NCBI GenBank assembly: GCA_007859745.1
Contig: SMLU01000001.1
Coordinates: 2,976,001 to 3,040,000, forward strand
Direction: 5' to 3'
DNA: 64,000 nucleotides
DNA from: Phycisphaerae bacterium RAS1
Lineage (GTDB): Bacteria; Planctomycetota; Phycisphaerae; UBA1845; Fen-1342
The position numbers and the translations under genes were made by a program. Under the pieces are notes generated by a model, which ran no database searches, had not been told where the DNA came from, and saw only the letters and a list, made by a program, of their open reading frames with translations. Below, one piece after another: positions 24,960-32,379 of this stretch. Each line of letters opens with the position of its first letter. Position 1 is the first letter of the stretch.

Positions 24960-25885
24960 GCTCGAATTCCCGCCGCGACGGCGTTCATGGACAAGAGTAT
25001 ACCGAGCAACACGATGATGCTGGATGCGGCGAGCTCGTGGAAGATCGGCTGCGGGCGTTCGGTCCAGTTGTAAATCTGGAGCGGCAGGACCGTAAACCCG
25101 TCGCCCAGCGCGGTGGAGAACCAATCCCACAGTCCGCCGAGGGTCGGGGCGTAATCGCTCAGCTCGCCGCCGGGCACGTAGCGCACGAAGCTGACGGCGC
25201 CGATGAGAATCAGCGGAGCGGTCTCGCCGATGGCCCGCGAGAGCGCGAGGATCGTGCCGGTCATAATGCCCGGCAGGGCCGCCGGCAGCACGTGATGCCG
25301 CACGGTCTGCCAGCGCGTGGCGCCCAGGCCGAAGGCGGCCTCGCGCAGCGTGCCCGGAACGGCGGCGAGCGCCTCGCGGCTGGCGATGATGATGACCGGA
25401 AGGATGAGCAGCGTCATGGTCAGCGCGCCTGCCAGCACGCTCTGACCCAGGTGCATCCAGCGGACAAAGAGCGCCAGGCCGAGCATGCCGTAGACGATCG
25501 AGGGCACGCCGGCGAGATTGGCGATGTTGAGTTGAATGAAGCGGTTGATCCGCGACGGGCGGGAATACTCGTTGAGGTAGACGGCCGCGCCGACTCCCAC
25601 CGGCACCGCGATCAGGGCGGTCAGGGCCATCAGCCAGATCGTGCCCAGGAGCGCGCTGCGGATGCCGGCTCGTTCCGGGTTGAGGTTCGAGGGATAGGCC
25701 CGCAGAAACTCGGGCCGCAGCAGCGCCCAGCCTTCGCGCAGCACCTGCCCGAGGAGCAGCATTAGCACCAGGACGGCCACCAGGCTCAGCGCGGCGCACA
25801 GCAGGGCGAAGAGGAAGCCGATGACGCGTCGCAGGCCGAGCCGCGGGGCGTAGAGCGCGTCGGTTCGGGCGGCGGCGACGCTCAT
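24935..25885 (-). CDS. pstA: Phosphate ABC transporter permease PstA
   Basis: A 316-residue membrane protein with about six helices. The EAA loop reads [27 protein letters not shown], and [15 protein letters not shown] is the PstA/PstC hallmark. The N-terminal helix ([20 protein letters not shown]) and the [20 protein letters not shown]-like periplasmic loop ([20 protein letters not shown] in this protein) match PstA. It forms the channel with PstC. The start overlaps the pstC stop by four bases, so translation is coupled. Confidence 0.95.
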   Translation of the reverse strand: MSVAAARTDALYAPRLGLRRVIGFLFALLCAALSLVAVLVLMLLLGQVLREGWALLRPEFLRAYPSNLNPERAGIRSALLGTIWLMALTALIAVPVGVGAAVYLNEYSRPSRINRFIQLNIANLAGVPSIVYGMLGLALFVRWMHLGQSVLAGALTMTLLILPVIIIASREALAAVPGTLREAAFGLGATRWQTVRHHVLPAALPGIMTGTILALSRAIGETAPLILIGAVSFVRYVPGGELSDYAPTLGGLWDWFSTALGDGFTVLPLQIYNWTERPQPIFHELAASSIIVLLGILLSMNAVAAGIRAWQQTRKL

Positions 25886-26775
25886 TCGTACGCCTCCCGG
25901 AATCGGCGCAGCACGCGCTGCGCGACCAGATTGACTATGAGCGTGATCAGAAACAGCGAGAGGCCGACCGCGAAGATCGTCTGGTATTCGATGGTGCCGC
26001 GCGGCGTATCGCCCATGCTGACCTGCACGATGTAGCCGGTCATAGTCTGAACGCTCTCGAAGGGGTTGCCGGTCAGGCGCGGCCGCATGCCGGCCGCCAG
26101 CGCCACCGCCATTGTCTCGCCGATCGCCCGCGCCAGCGCCAGCAGGCAGGCCGCCACCACGCCGGATAGGGCGCCGGGCAGGACGACGCGCGTCGATACC
26201 TCCAGGCGCGTCGCCGCCAGGGCATAGGCCGCCTCGCGCAGCGTCCGCGGCACGGCCCGCAGCGCGTCATCGCCGAGCGACGCGATCGTCGGGATGATCA
26301 TGACCCCGACCACGATTGCGGCGCTGGCGGCGTTGAAGACCTCGGTGGACGGAATGAGCGGCCGCAGGATGAAGGGCGTGACGAAGAGCAGGGCGAAATA
26401 GCCGTAGACCACGCTGGGAATGCCGGCCAGGATTTCGAGCACGGGCTTGGCGATCTGCCGCAGCCAGCCGGGGGCGTACTCGCTCATGAAAATCGCGGTC
26501 GCCAATCCGATCGGCACGCCCACCAGCAGCGCCCCGCCCGCCACCAGGACCGTGCCGCACACCAGCGGCAGCAGGCCGAATTTCCGCGGGTCCAGCAGCG
26601 GCTCCCACTTCAAGCCGAGCGCGTATTCGCGCAGCGGGACCGCTGCGAAGAAGGGCGCCGATTCGCTGACGAGCACCCAGATGATTCCGGCGGTCGTCAG
26701 CACGGACAGCAGCGCGCAGGCGATCAGGAACCCGCGGATGCCGCCTTCCCTGATTTTCTGCAAGGCGCGCGTCAT
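25882..26775 (-). CDS. pstC: Phosphate ABC transporter permease PstC
   Basis: A 297-residue membrane protein. An N-terminal helix ([20 protein letters not shown]) is followed by the periplasmic loop [19 protein letters not shown], then permease helices with [17 protein letters not shown], the EAA-type loop [20 protein letters not shown] and [15 protein letters not shown]. It pairs with PstA as the second transmembrane subunit. It overlaps both neighbours by four bases (ATGA), giving a tightly coupled pstSCAB operon. Confidence 0.95.
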   Translation of the reverse strand: MTRALQKIREGGIRGFLIACALLSVLTTAGIIWVLVSESAPFFAAVPLREYALGLKWEPLLDPRKFGLLPLVCGTVLVAGGALLVGVPIGLATAIFMSEYAPGWLRQIAKPVLEILAGIPSVVYGYFALLFVTPFILRPLIPSTEVFNAASAAIVVGVMIIPTIASLGDDALRAVPRTLREAAYALAATRLEVSTRVVLPGALSGVVAACLLALARAIGETMAVALAAGMRPRLTGNPFESVQTMTGYIVQVSMGDTPRGTIEYQTIFAVGLSLFLITLIVNLVAQRVLRRFREAYE

Positions 26776-27842
26776 TTCACTTGGAGTCCCGGGCGGAGGT
26801 ACAGGTCAACCAGTGGTTTTGACGCCGCGCCCGGCGCCGAGAAGAGCGAGCCGGTGACGCGCTGATCAAAACGGCGCCAGGCGGCCTCGTAAATCTCAGC
26901 CGGCAGGGCGACGTAGCCGACGCGCGGGTGCTCGACGATCTGCGGCGCGTGCGTGAAGAAATATTGAACGAACGCGCGGACGTCGGGGCGTGCGGCGGCG
27001 TCCGCGCCGACGTAGATCAGCAGGGGGCGCGACAGCGGGTGATAGCGGTTTGTGCGAATGGCCTCGACGCTGGGGGCGACGCGCGTCCCGTCGCCGCTGT
27101 CGATGGCGAGCGCCTTGAGCCGCTCGCGGTTTTCCTCGTAGTAGGCGAAGCCGAAATAGCCCAGCGCGCCCGGGTCGCCTGCGACGCCCTGCACGAGCAC
27201 ATGATCGTCCTCGCTCTGCATGTAGTCGCTGCGCGAGGCGCGCGCCTTGCCGACCACTGTCTCGACGAAGTAGTCAAACGTGCCGCTGTCGTGCCCCGGG
27301 CCGTAAAGGCGCAGCGGACGGTCCGGAAAGCCGCGGCGCACGTCCTTCCAGTTGTTGACGCTGCTGCCCGGCGCCCAGATGCGTTTCAACTCGTCAATCG
27401 TCAGGTCGTCGCAGAAGTCGTTGGATGGGTGCACCACCACCGCCAGGCCGTCGTAGGCCACCGGGAGTTCAACGAATGCCTGGCCCACCTTTTTCGCCCG
27501 CTCCAATTCGGCCGGCTTGATCGGCCGCGACGCCGCGGCGATATCGATCCGCAGGTCGTGACGGTCGTCGGTGAATTTCTTGAACCCTCCGCCGGTGCCT
27601 GACTTTCCCACGGTGACGCGGACCCGCGGATGAACGTCGCCGAAAAGCTCCGCGGCGGCGCCCATGATCGGCTCGACCGTGCTGGAGCCGTCGATGCGCA
27701 CGTGCCCGCGAAGCCGCGCGCCGGATTGCGCATCGGCGCTTCGGCCCAGGAGCGCACTTGTGAAAAGCAGCGCAAGTCCGCGACGCAGCCGAGCGTCGAC
27801 CGCGGTCTGTCGGTGCGGGGGCCGCGTGCGGAAGAAAAACAT
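26772..27842 (-). CDS. pstS: Periplasmic phosphate-binding protein PstS
   Basis: A 356-residue protein. AGGAG lies six bases before the ATG at 27842 and only three before that at 27845, so 27842 is preferred. An N-terminal signal segment (RGLALLFTSALLGRSADA) is followed by the type II binding-protein fold. Phosphate-contact motifs are RIDGSSTVEPIM and GKSGTGGGFKKF, with DIAAASRPIKPAE and GPGHDSGTFDYF further on. This is the PstS subtype with a YFGFAYYEEN loop. It delivers phosphate to PstCA. It is first in the operon; expression is probably Pho-controlled, but I could not identify a Pho box. Confidence 0.94.
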   Translation of the reverse strand: MFFFRTRPPHRQTAVDARLRRGLALLFTSALLGRSADAQSGARLRGHVRIDGSSTVEPIMGAAAELFGDVHPRVRVTVGKSGTGGGFKKFTDDRHDLRIDIAAASRPIKPAELERAKKVGQAFVELPVAYDGLAVVVHPSNDFCDDLTIDELKRIWAPGSSVNNWKDVRRGFPDRPLRLYGPGHDSGTFDYFVETVVGKARASRSDYMQSEDDHVLVQGVAGDPGALGYFGFAYYEENRERLKALAIDSGDGTRVAPSVEAIRTNRYHPLSRPLLIYVGADAAARPDVRAFVQYFFTHAPQIVEHPRVGYVALPAEIYEAAWRRFDQRVTGSLFSAPGAASKPLVDLYLRPGLQVK

Positions 27843-28371
27843 CATCGGCTCCTGGAAGCGCAGCGGCCGCAGCGGTCGTCGGCGCACTCCTTGAGTGCTT
27901 GTTACACGTCTCCGGTTAATGAATCGTTAAGGCGCCGCGCGCCGGCGCGGGGTTGCGACTGGCGGCGTCTTTCCGAACCCGCCGCGCCAAGCGGCGGGTT
28001 GACGATCATCGGCGATGGGCGCCGCGCAACCCGCGGGCGTCACGCCGCCGCTTGGGGCGGCGGGTTCGGACGGACCGATACGGTGCAGGGCATTCGCGCG
28101 GTTGTGCGAAAGGCTTATCAACGCTTCAGTTAGCGGCATTATTCGGACTCAAAAAACTCCGCAGGAAGACGAAAATTGCATTGTCGGGGGCGGCGCGGTG
28201 CGCGTAGAATCCGCGACGGACGGAGGAAGAAGCGAATCGGCAGTCGCGCTGGGATAATCTCCTACTCATTGTCGCGAACGCTTTTCTGAAACCTGCCTGT
28301 TCGCCGCGCATGGACGCAAGTCGTGGTCCCCTCATGCTCGCACCGCGCACGCGGCGCGTCGAGGTAATGCC
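27843..28371. other. 529-base divergent spacer containing a family F repeat
   Basis: It separates pstS from the isochorismatase-like gene. The family F element occupies 27974-28068 (CGAACCCGCCGCGCCAAGCG at the left, GGGGCGGCGGGTTCG at the right). The region 28069-28371 is less GC-rich around 28120-28180, suggesting promoters, but no full consensus was found. Confidence 0.6.
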
Positions 28372-29022
28372 GTGAACAGTCTGGCCAGCTCCGACGTTCT
28401 TATCGACATTTGCACGCAACGTGACTATCTCTCGCCCGGCGGCGCCTGTCTGGCGAGCAACGCCGACGACGTGGCCCGCAACGTCCGCCACCTGATGGCC
28501 CTGGCGCGCTGGGCGCACGCGCCGACGCTCTCCTGCGTCGACGTTCACCGCGTCGACGAGATGCGCGGCCTGCCGCGGCCGCACTGCATCGTCGGCACGC
28601 TCGGACAGAAGAAGCTCGGCTGCACGATGCTGCCGGATCATGCGGTCATCGACTGCGACAATCGCCTGTGCGTGCCGCTGGACGTGCTCGCCCTGCACCA
28701 GCAGGTCATTCTCAGCAAGCACCACCGCGACCCATTCACCAATCCGAAGTTCGACCGGCTGCTGACCGAGATGCCCGCCGGCCGGTTCATCATCTTCGGC
28801 GTCGCGCTCGAAGCGTCGCTCAAGCTGCTCTCACTCGGACTGCTGTTGCGCGGCCGGCGCGTCGCGCTGATTCACGACGCGTGCGCCTATTGGAACGCCA
28901 GCGACGCGGACATGGCCATTCGCCAGCTCGCGGCCAAGGGGTGTGACATTCTCAGCACGTCCCAGTGGGTGACGCAGTCGCGCGCCGCCCAGTCGCGCCG
29001 CCGCAAGCGCCCCGCGGCCTGA
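28372..29022 (+). CDS. Isochorismatase-like (cysteine hydrolase fold) protein lacking the catalytic cysteine
   Basis: A 216-residue protein starting at GTG 28372, with GAGG seven bases upstream. The fold is that of isochorismatase/nicotinamidase: the first strand LIDICTQRDY holds the catalytic Asp12 and ILSKHHRDPF the Lys116. At the nucleophile position the usual GVxxxxC motif reads FGVALEAS, so Ser149 replaces Cys. It is therefore either inactive as a thiol hydrolase or chemically altered. Downstream strands (VALIHDACAYWN, MAIRQLAAKGC) are conserved in form. The C-terminal 15 residues are Arg/Ala-rich. No operon partner is evident. Confidence 0.75.
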   Translation: MNSLASSDVLIDICTQRDYLSPGGACLASNADDVARNVRHLMALARWAHAPTLSCVDVHRVDEMRGLPRPHCIVGTLGQKKLGCTMLPDHAVIDCDNRLCVPLDVLALHQQVILSKHHRDPFTNPKFDRLLTEMPAGRFIIFGVALEASLKLLSLGLLLRGRRVALIHDACAYWNASDADMAIRQLAAKGCDILSTSQWVTQSRAAQSRRRKRPAA

Positions 29023-29340
29023 CGAAAGTATCGCCTCGACAGGGAGAGGGGAAAGAGCCGACCGGCTCCCGAGCGGAGACATACGCGATCCCCGCACGCC
29101 GTGCTCGGGAGCCGGCGCCCCAACTGGGCGACTGCTCGATGTGCTGCCGGGAGTGCGGGCCGCTGCGCGTGTGGGCATAACGGGGTGGAACGGGCGTCCT
29201 GCCCGTTCCCCGGACCGCGGGGACGGGCGAGACGCCCGTCCCACCCAAATGTTCACAGCCTCAGACGCCCGTCTCCCCCCAAAGTCCACAAGTTCGGACG
29301 CCCGCGCCTTCCCAGGGAGAGTATGAAAAGTACGTATGGG
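29023..29340. repeat. Spacer with family B palindromes
   Basis: Positions 29186-29253 carry GGAACGGGCGTCCTGCCCGTTCC and GGGACGGGCGAGACGCCCGTCCC, two perfect hairpins back to back. Further short phrases (GACGCCCGTCTCCCCC, TTCGGACGCCCGCGC) follow to about 29320. No gene is supported. Confidence 0.75.
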
Positions 29341-29370
29341 CGCGGGTCTGCTCGCGAGTTATAGTACGTC

Positions 29371-29448
29371 CGTCGGGAGGCCAAGTGGTTCGAGGCCGCC
29401 AGGTTCGGGGAGTCCGAAACCACGTGGGTACGCTCCCAACCGACTTGG
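29371..29448 (+). other. Candidate structured leader upstream of the PHP gene
   Basis: Not part of any repeat family seen here. CCAAGT (29381-29386) pairs with ACTTGG (29443-29448) around the hairpin GGTTCGG-GGAGT-CCGAAACC (29402-29421, one bulged A). GTCGG (29372-29376) can alternatively pair with CCGAC (29440-29444), and GGGAG (29375-29379) with CTCCC (29433-29437). The mutually exclusive pairings sit 60-130 bases before the ATG at 29508. No known riboswitch was recognised. Confidence 0.25.
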
Positions 29449-29507
29449 AGCGAGATCCGCGTTAGCGGGCGGGCCTACCGACGCATGCTCGAAGGGCAGG
29501 CAAACGA

Positions 29508-30236
29508 ATGACGCGTCCCCTGGTGTGCAACCTGCACAACCACACGCCGTTTTCTGACGGGGCCTACACGATCGACGAACTCTGCGAGGCGCACCGCGCG
29601 CTGCGCGACGTGACGGTCGAGAGTCTGGGCATCTGCGACCATCTCTTCTGCACGCCCTCGTCGCGCGAAGTGAAGAACGAACGCGAGTTTGAGCGCGTCT
29701 TCGTCGCCGAGGCGCGCGCCTACGTCCGCGAGGTCCTCGCCGCCCGCGGCCGCTGGGCCGGCAAGATGACCATCTACTGCGGCGTCGAGTTGAACTGGCC
29801 GATGAACCGCGGCTTTCTGGACCTGATCAAGACGCACCTTGAAGGCGTGGATTACGTGCTGTTTGAGTATGTGGACTGGGCCGGCCTGACGCAGCTCGCC
29901 AACCAGGTCCGCCGCTGGCCCTGCCCGGTGGGCCTGGCTCACGCGGCCGTGGAAAAGCAGTTCCCCGCCACCTCGCACGACCAGATCGTGCGGACGCTCG
30001 CCAACGCCCGGATCTTCTACGAGATCAACTCGAAGTTCCTGCCGCTGGCCGACGGCGACCCGTGGTACACGACGCTGCCGGGCCACCGCGTGCCGATTTC
30101 GCTCGGCACGGACACCCACGACGACCTGAGCTGCCTGAACGACCTGGCGGTCATGCATGATTTTGCCCAGCGCCACGGTCTGGGCGGAAAGTTCTTCGTC
30201 CCCACGATTCGCCAGCAGGCCGCCCTGAGCGCATGA
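29508..30236 (+). CDS. PHP domain metal-dependent hydrolase
   Basis: A 242-residue protein with the four PHP metal-binding motifs in order: HNHTPFSDG, GICDHLF, GVELNWP and GTDTHDD, with the expected intermediate histidine in VGLAHAAVEKQF. PHP proteins are trinuclear-metal phosphoesterases, such as histidinol phosphatase or RNase/DNase-like nucleosidases. Its length suits a stand-alone PHP phosphatase. The substrate is not evident, and no histidine-biosynthesis gene is adjacent. It is followed after seven bases by a glycosyltransferase gene, so the two probably form an operon. Confidence 0.85.
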   Translation: MTRPLVCNLHNHTPFSDGAYTIDELCEAHRALRDVTVESLGICDHLFCTPSSREVKNEREFERVFVAEARAYVREVLAARGRWAGKMTIYCGVELNWPMNRGFLDLIKTHLEGVDYVLFEYVDWAGLTQLANQVRRWPCPVGLAHAAVEKQFPATSHDQIVRTLANARIFYEINSKFLPLADGDPWYTTLPGHRVPISLGTDTHDDLSCLNDLAVMHDFAQRHGLGGKFFVPTIRQQAALSA

Positions 30237-30243
30237 TGCCCGC

Positions 30244-31422
30244 GTGCAGCCCGCGCCCGACGCCCCCAGTTCAGATTTCGCACCGCTGAGCTGCTCGGCC
30301 GTGCTCACGCATCACTGGCTGGTCCGCCCGCGCGGCGGCGAGCGCGTGCTTGCGGCGCTGTGCGAATTGCTGCCGCGGGCGCCGATTTACACGCTGGTCC
30401 ACGACGCCGCCGCACTCGGCGGTGAATGGCCGGTGATTCACACGTCCTGGCTGCAGCGCTTTCCCGGCGCCCGGCGTCACTACCCGAAACTGCTGCCGCT
30501 GATGAACTGGGCGGCGCGACGCGTCCGCCTGCCGCCGGTGGACCTTGTGGTCTGTTCCGACGCGGCGATCGCGAAGGCCATGCGGACCGACCCGCGCAGC
30601 ACGCTCATCTGCTACTGCCACTCGCCCATGCGCTACGCCTGGGACCCGCCCATCAGCATCGAATATGCCCGCACGCTCCCGCTGCCGCTGCGGCCGCTCT
30701 GGCCGCTGGTGACCCGCGCCGTGCGGCGGGCGGATTTCGCCGCGGCGCGGCGCGTCGATCAGTTCGTGGCCAACTCGCGACACGTCGCCGAGCGCATCCG
30801 CCGCTGGTACGGCCGCGAAAGCGTGGTCGTGCATCCGCCGGTGGACGTGCCGGAGGAGCCGTTCATTTCGCCGGGCCGCGATTCGTTCTATCTGTGTGTC
30901 GGCTATCACGTGCCGTACAAGCGGCTGGATTTGGCGATTGCGGCCTGCCAGAAACTCGGCCGGCGCCTGGTGATCATCGGCGACGGACCGGACGTACGAC
31001 GATTCGAGGCGCGCCGGGCGCGCGATCCGCAGGCGGCGCTGAACGTCACACTGCTCGGCTGGCAGTCGCCGGAGTCGATCGGCGATTACTACAGACGGGC
31101 CGCGGGGCTGCTGTTTCCCGGCGAAGAGGATTTCGGAATCGTGCCGGTCGAGGCGATGGCGCACGGCTGTCCGGTGATCGCGTTCGGCGTCGGCGGCGCG
31201 ACGGAGACGGTCGTGCCGGGCGTGACAGGCGTGCTGTTTCAGGAGCCTTCTGCGACCGGATTGGCGGACGCGATGCTGTCGGCGGAGCGCATGCGATTCG
31301 ATCCAGTCGCGATGCACGCGCACGCCGGGCGGTTCAGCAAGGCGCGGTTTCTGGCGGCGATGGGCCGGGTTTGCCGGGAGGTGCTCGAGCGGGGCGGCGG
31401 GGGAGTTCGGGTTTCAGGGTAG
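30244..31422 (+). CDS. Glycosyltransferase family 4 protein
   Basis: A 392-residue protein starting at GTG 30244, seven bases after the PHP stop. The N-terminal Rossmann half includes THHWLVRPRGGERVLAAL and the GT4 phrase CYCHSPMRYAWD. The C-terminal half has VGYHVPYKRLDLAI, LVIIGDGPDVRRFE and the nucleotide-sugar site GEEDFGIVPVEAMAHGCPVI with its E-x7-E motif, then FGVGGATETV. It is a retaining GT-B enzyme, close in style to mannosyl- or rhamnosyltransferases of capsule or LPS synthesis. The acceptor is unknown. A perfect inverted repeat follows the stop directly. Confidence 0.92.
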   Translation: MQPAPDAPSSDFAPLSCSAVLTHHWLVRPRGGERVLAALCELLPRAPIYTLVHDAAALGGEWPVIHTSWLQRFPGARRHYPKLLPLMNWAARRVRLPPVDLVVCSDAAIAKAMRTDPRSTLICYCHSPMRYAWDPPISIEYARTLPLPLRPLWPLVTRAVRRADFAAARRVDQFVANSRHVAERIRRWYGRESVVVHPPVDVPEEPFISPGRDSFYLCVGYHVPYKRLDLAIAACQKLGRRLVIIGDGPDVRRFEARRARDPQAALNVTLLGWQSPESIGDYYRRAAGLLFPGEEDFGIVPVEAMAHGCPVIAFGVGGATETVVPGVTGVLFQEPSATGLADAMLSAERMRFDPVAMHAHAGRFSKARFLAAMGRVCREVLERGGGGVRVSG

Positions 31423-31423
31423 C

Positions 31424-31510
31424 CGGTAGCGGCCGGCCCCCGTGCCGGCCGTGGTGGGCAAGCAACGTCCGCGCGCGTTGAACGGCCGGCACGGGGGCCG
31501 GCCGCTACCG
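31424..31510. repeat. Perfect inverted repeat, 29-base arms and 29-base loop
   Basis: Arms 31424-31452 (CGGTAGCGGCCGGCCCCCGT...) and 31482-31510 are exactly complementary. It begins two bases after the GT4 stop codon, so it may terminate that transcript. No other copy with the same arms was noticed in the window. Confidence 0.92.
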
Positions 31511-31617
31511 CGAGCGCCGGCGGGCTTCCCTGCCGTCGGAATTCGGGTATCGTTCCGCCCGTGCGGGCGTCCGCACCACCGTCACTTCGCGAGAGTTCAA
31601 ATCCGGGAGCAGGTCGC

Positions 31618-32253
31618 ATGAAAAACTACGTCACCGAGTTCATCGGCACGTTCTTTCTGGCTCTCACCGTCGGCCTCACGGTCACCGGCAACGTGCCCAT
31701 GGCCCCGCTCGCCATCGGTTGCTCGCTGATGATCATGGTCTACATGGGCGGACACATCTCAGGCGGGCACTACAACCCGGCAGTCACGCTCGCAGTCCTG
31801 CTGCGCGGCAAGTTGCCGGCCTCAGACGCGGTGCCCTACTGGATCGCGCAGCTTGTCGGCGCGTTTGCGGCGGCGGCGGCGGTGAACGGGATCGTCGGCA
31901 AGACGTTCGGCCCGGCGCCGGGGGCGGGTGTCAGCGACGTGGCGGCGCTATCCATTGAATTCTTCTACACGTTCGCGCTGGCGATCGTCGTGTTGAACGT
32001 CGCCACCGCCAAAGGGACGGCGAACAACTCGTTCTACGGGCTGGCGATCGGCTTCACGATCGTGGTGGCGGCCTTCTCGGGCGGGGCGATCTCCGGCGGC
32101 GCGTTCAATCCGGCCATCGGCGTCAGCCCGAACGTCATGCACATGATCGCCGGCGGCGGGTCGCTGGCGAAAATCTGGATTTACATCGTCGGACCGCTGG
32201 CCGGCGGTGCGGTCGCAGCGGCCGTGTTCAAGATTCAGAATCCGGGCGAGTAG
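31618..32253 (+). CDS. MIP family aquaporin
   Basis: A 211-residue membrane protein. The ATG at 31618 opens MKNYVTEFIGTFFLAL, and GGGAG lies upstream. Six helices and the two half-helix NPA motifs are present: GGHYNPAVTLAV and GGAFNPAIGVS. The conserved Glu of helix 1 (TEFIGT) is there. The residue after the second NPA is Ile, not the usual Arg (NPAR) of orthodox aquaporins, so pore selectivity may differ from AqpZ or GlpF. It mediates water or small-solute flux across the inner membrane. It is monocistronic. Confidence 0.9.
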   Translation: MKNYVTEFIGTFFLALTVGLTVTGNVPMAPLAIGCSLMIMVYMGGHISGGHYNPAVTLAVLLRGKLPASDAVPYWIAQLVGAFAAAAAVNGIVGKTFGPAPGAGVSDVAALSIEFFYTFALAIVVLNVATAKGTANNSFYGLAIGFTIVVAAFSGGAISGGAFNPAIGVSPNVMHMIAGGGSLAKIWIYIVGPLAGGAVAAAVFKIQNPGE

Positions 32254-32289
32254 AGCGAATCCAACCAAAGGCTATCCCAGAACCCTCTT

Positions 32290-32362
32290 TTCGATCCGAG
32301 CCGCGCGCGTAAGCAAGCGGTTCTTAATGCTCCGCTCCCTCACGGTCGCGGCTCGGATCGGA
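32290..32362. repeat. Dispersed repeat (family G)
   Basis: TTTTCGATCCGAGCCGCGCG ... AAGCGGTTCTTAATGC ... CTCACGGTCGCGGCTCGGATC has outer complementary arms. Other copies are at 46430-46510, inside the coding start of the lipoprotein at 45448 and, in fragments, around 20.1-20.4 kb. Confidence 0.8.
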
Positions 32363-32379
32363 TTGTGCACAGCGCTCGC

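Noticed and set aside
24099-25799. A 566-residue fusion frame containing PstB
   Set aside because: The N-terminal half is out-of-frame pstA DNA; PstB motifs begin only after about residue 300, so the gene starts at 24959 or 24929.
29352-29507. SRP RNA, 6S RNA or RNase P RNA
   Set aside because: The conserved cores (for example GGAAGG/AGCAGC of SRP RNA) are absent, so it is kept only as a candidate structured leader.
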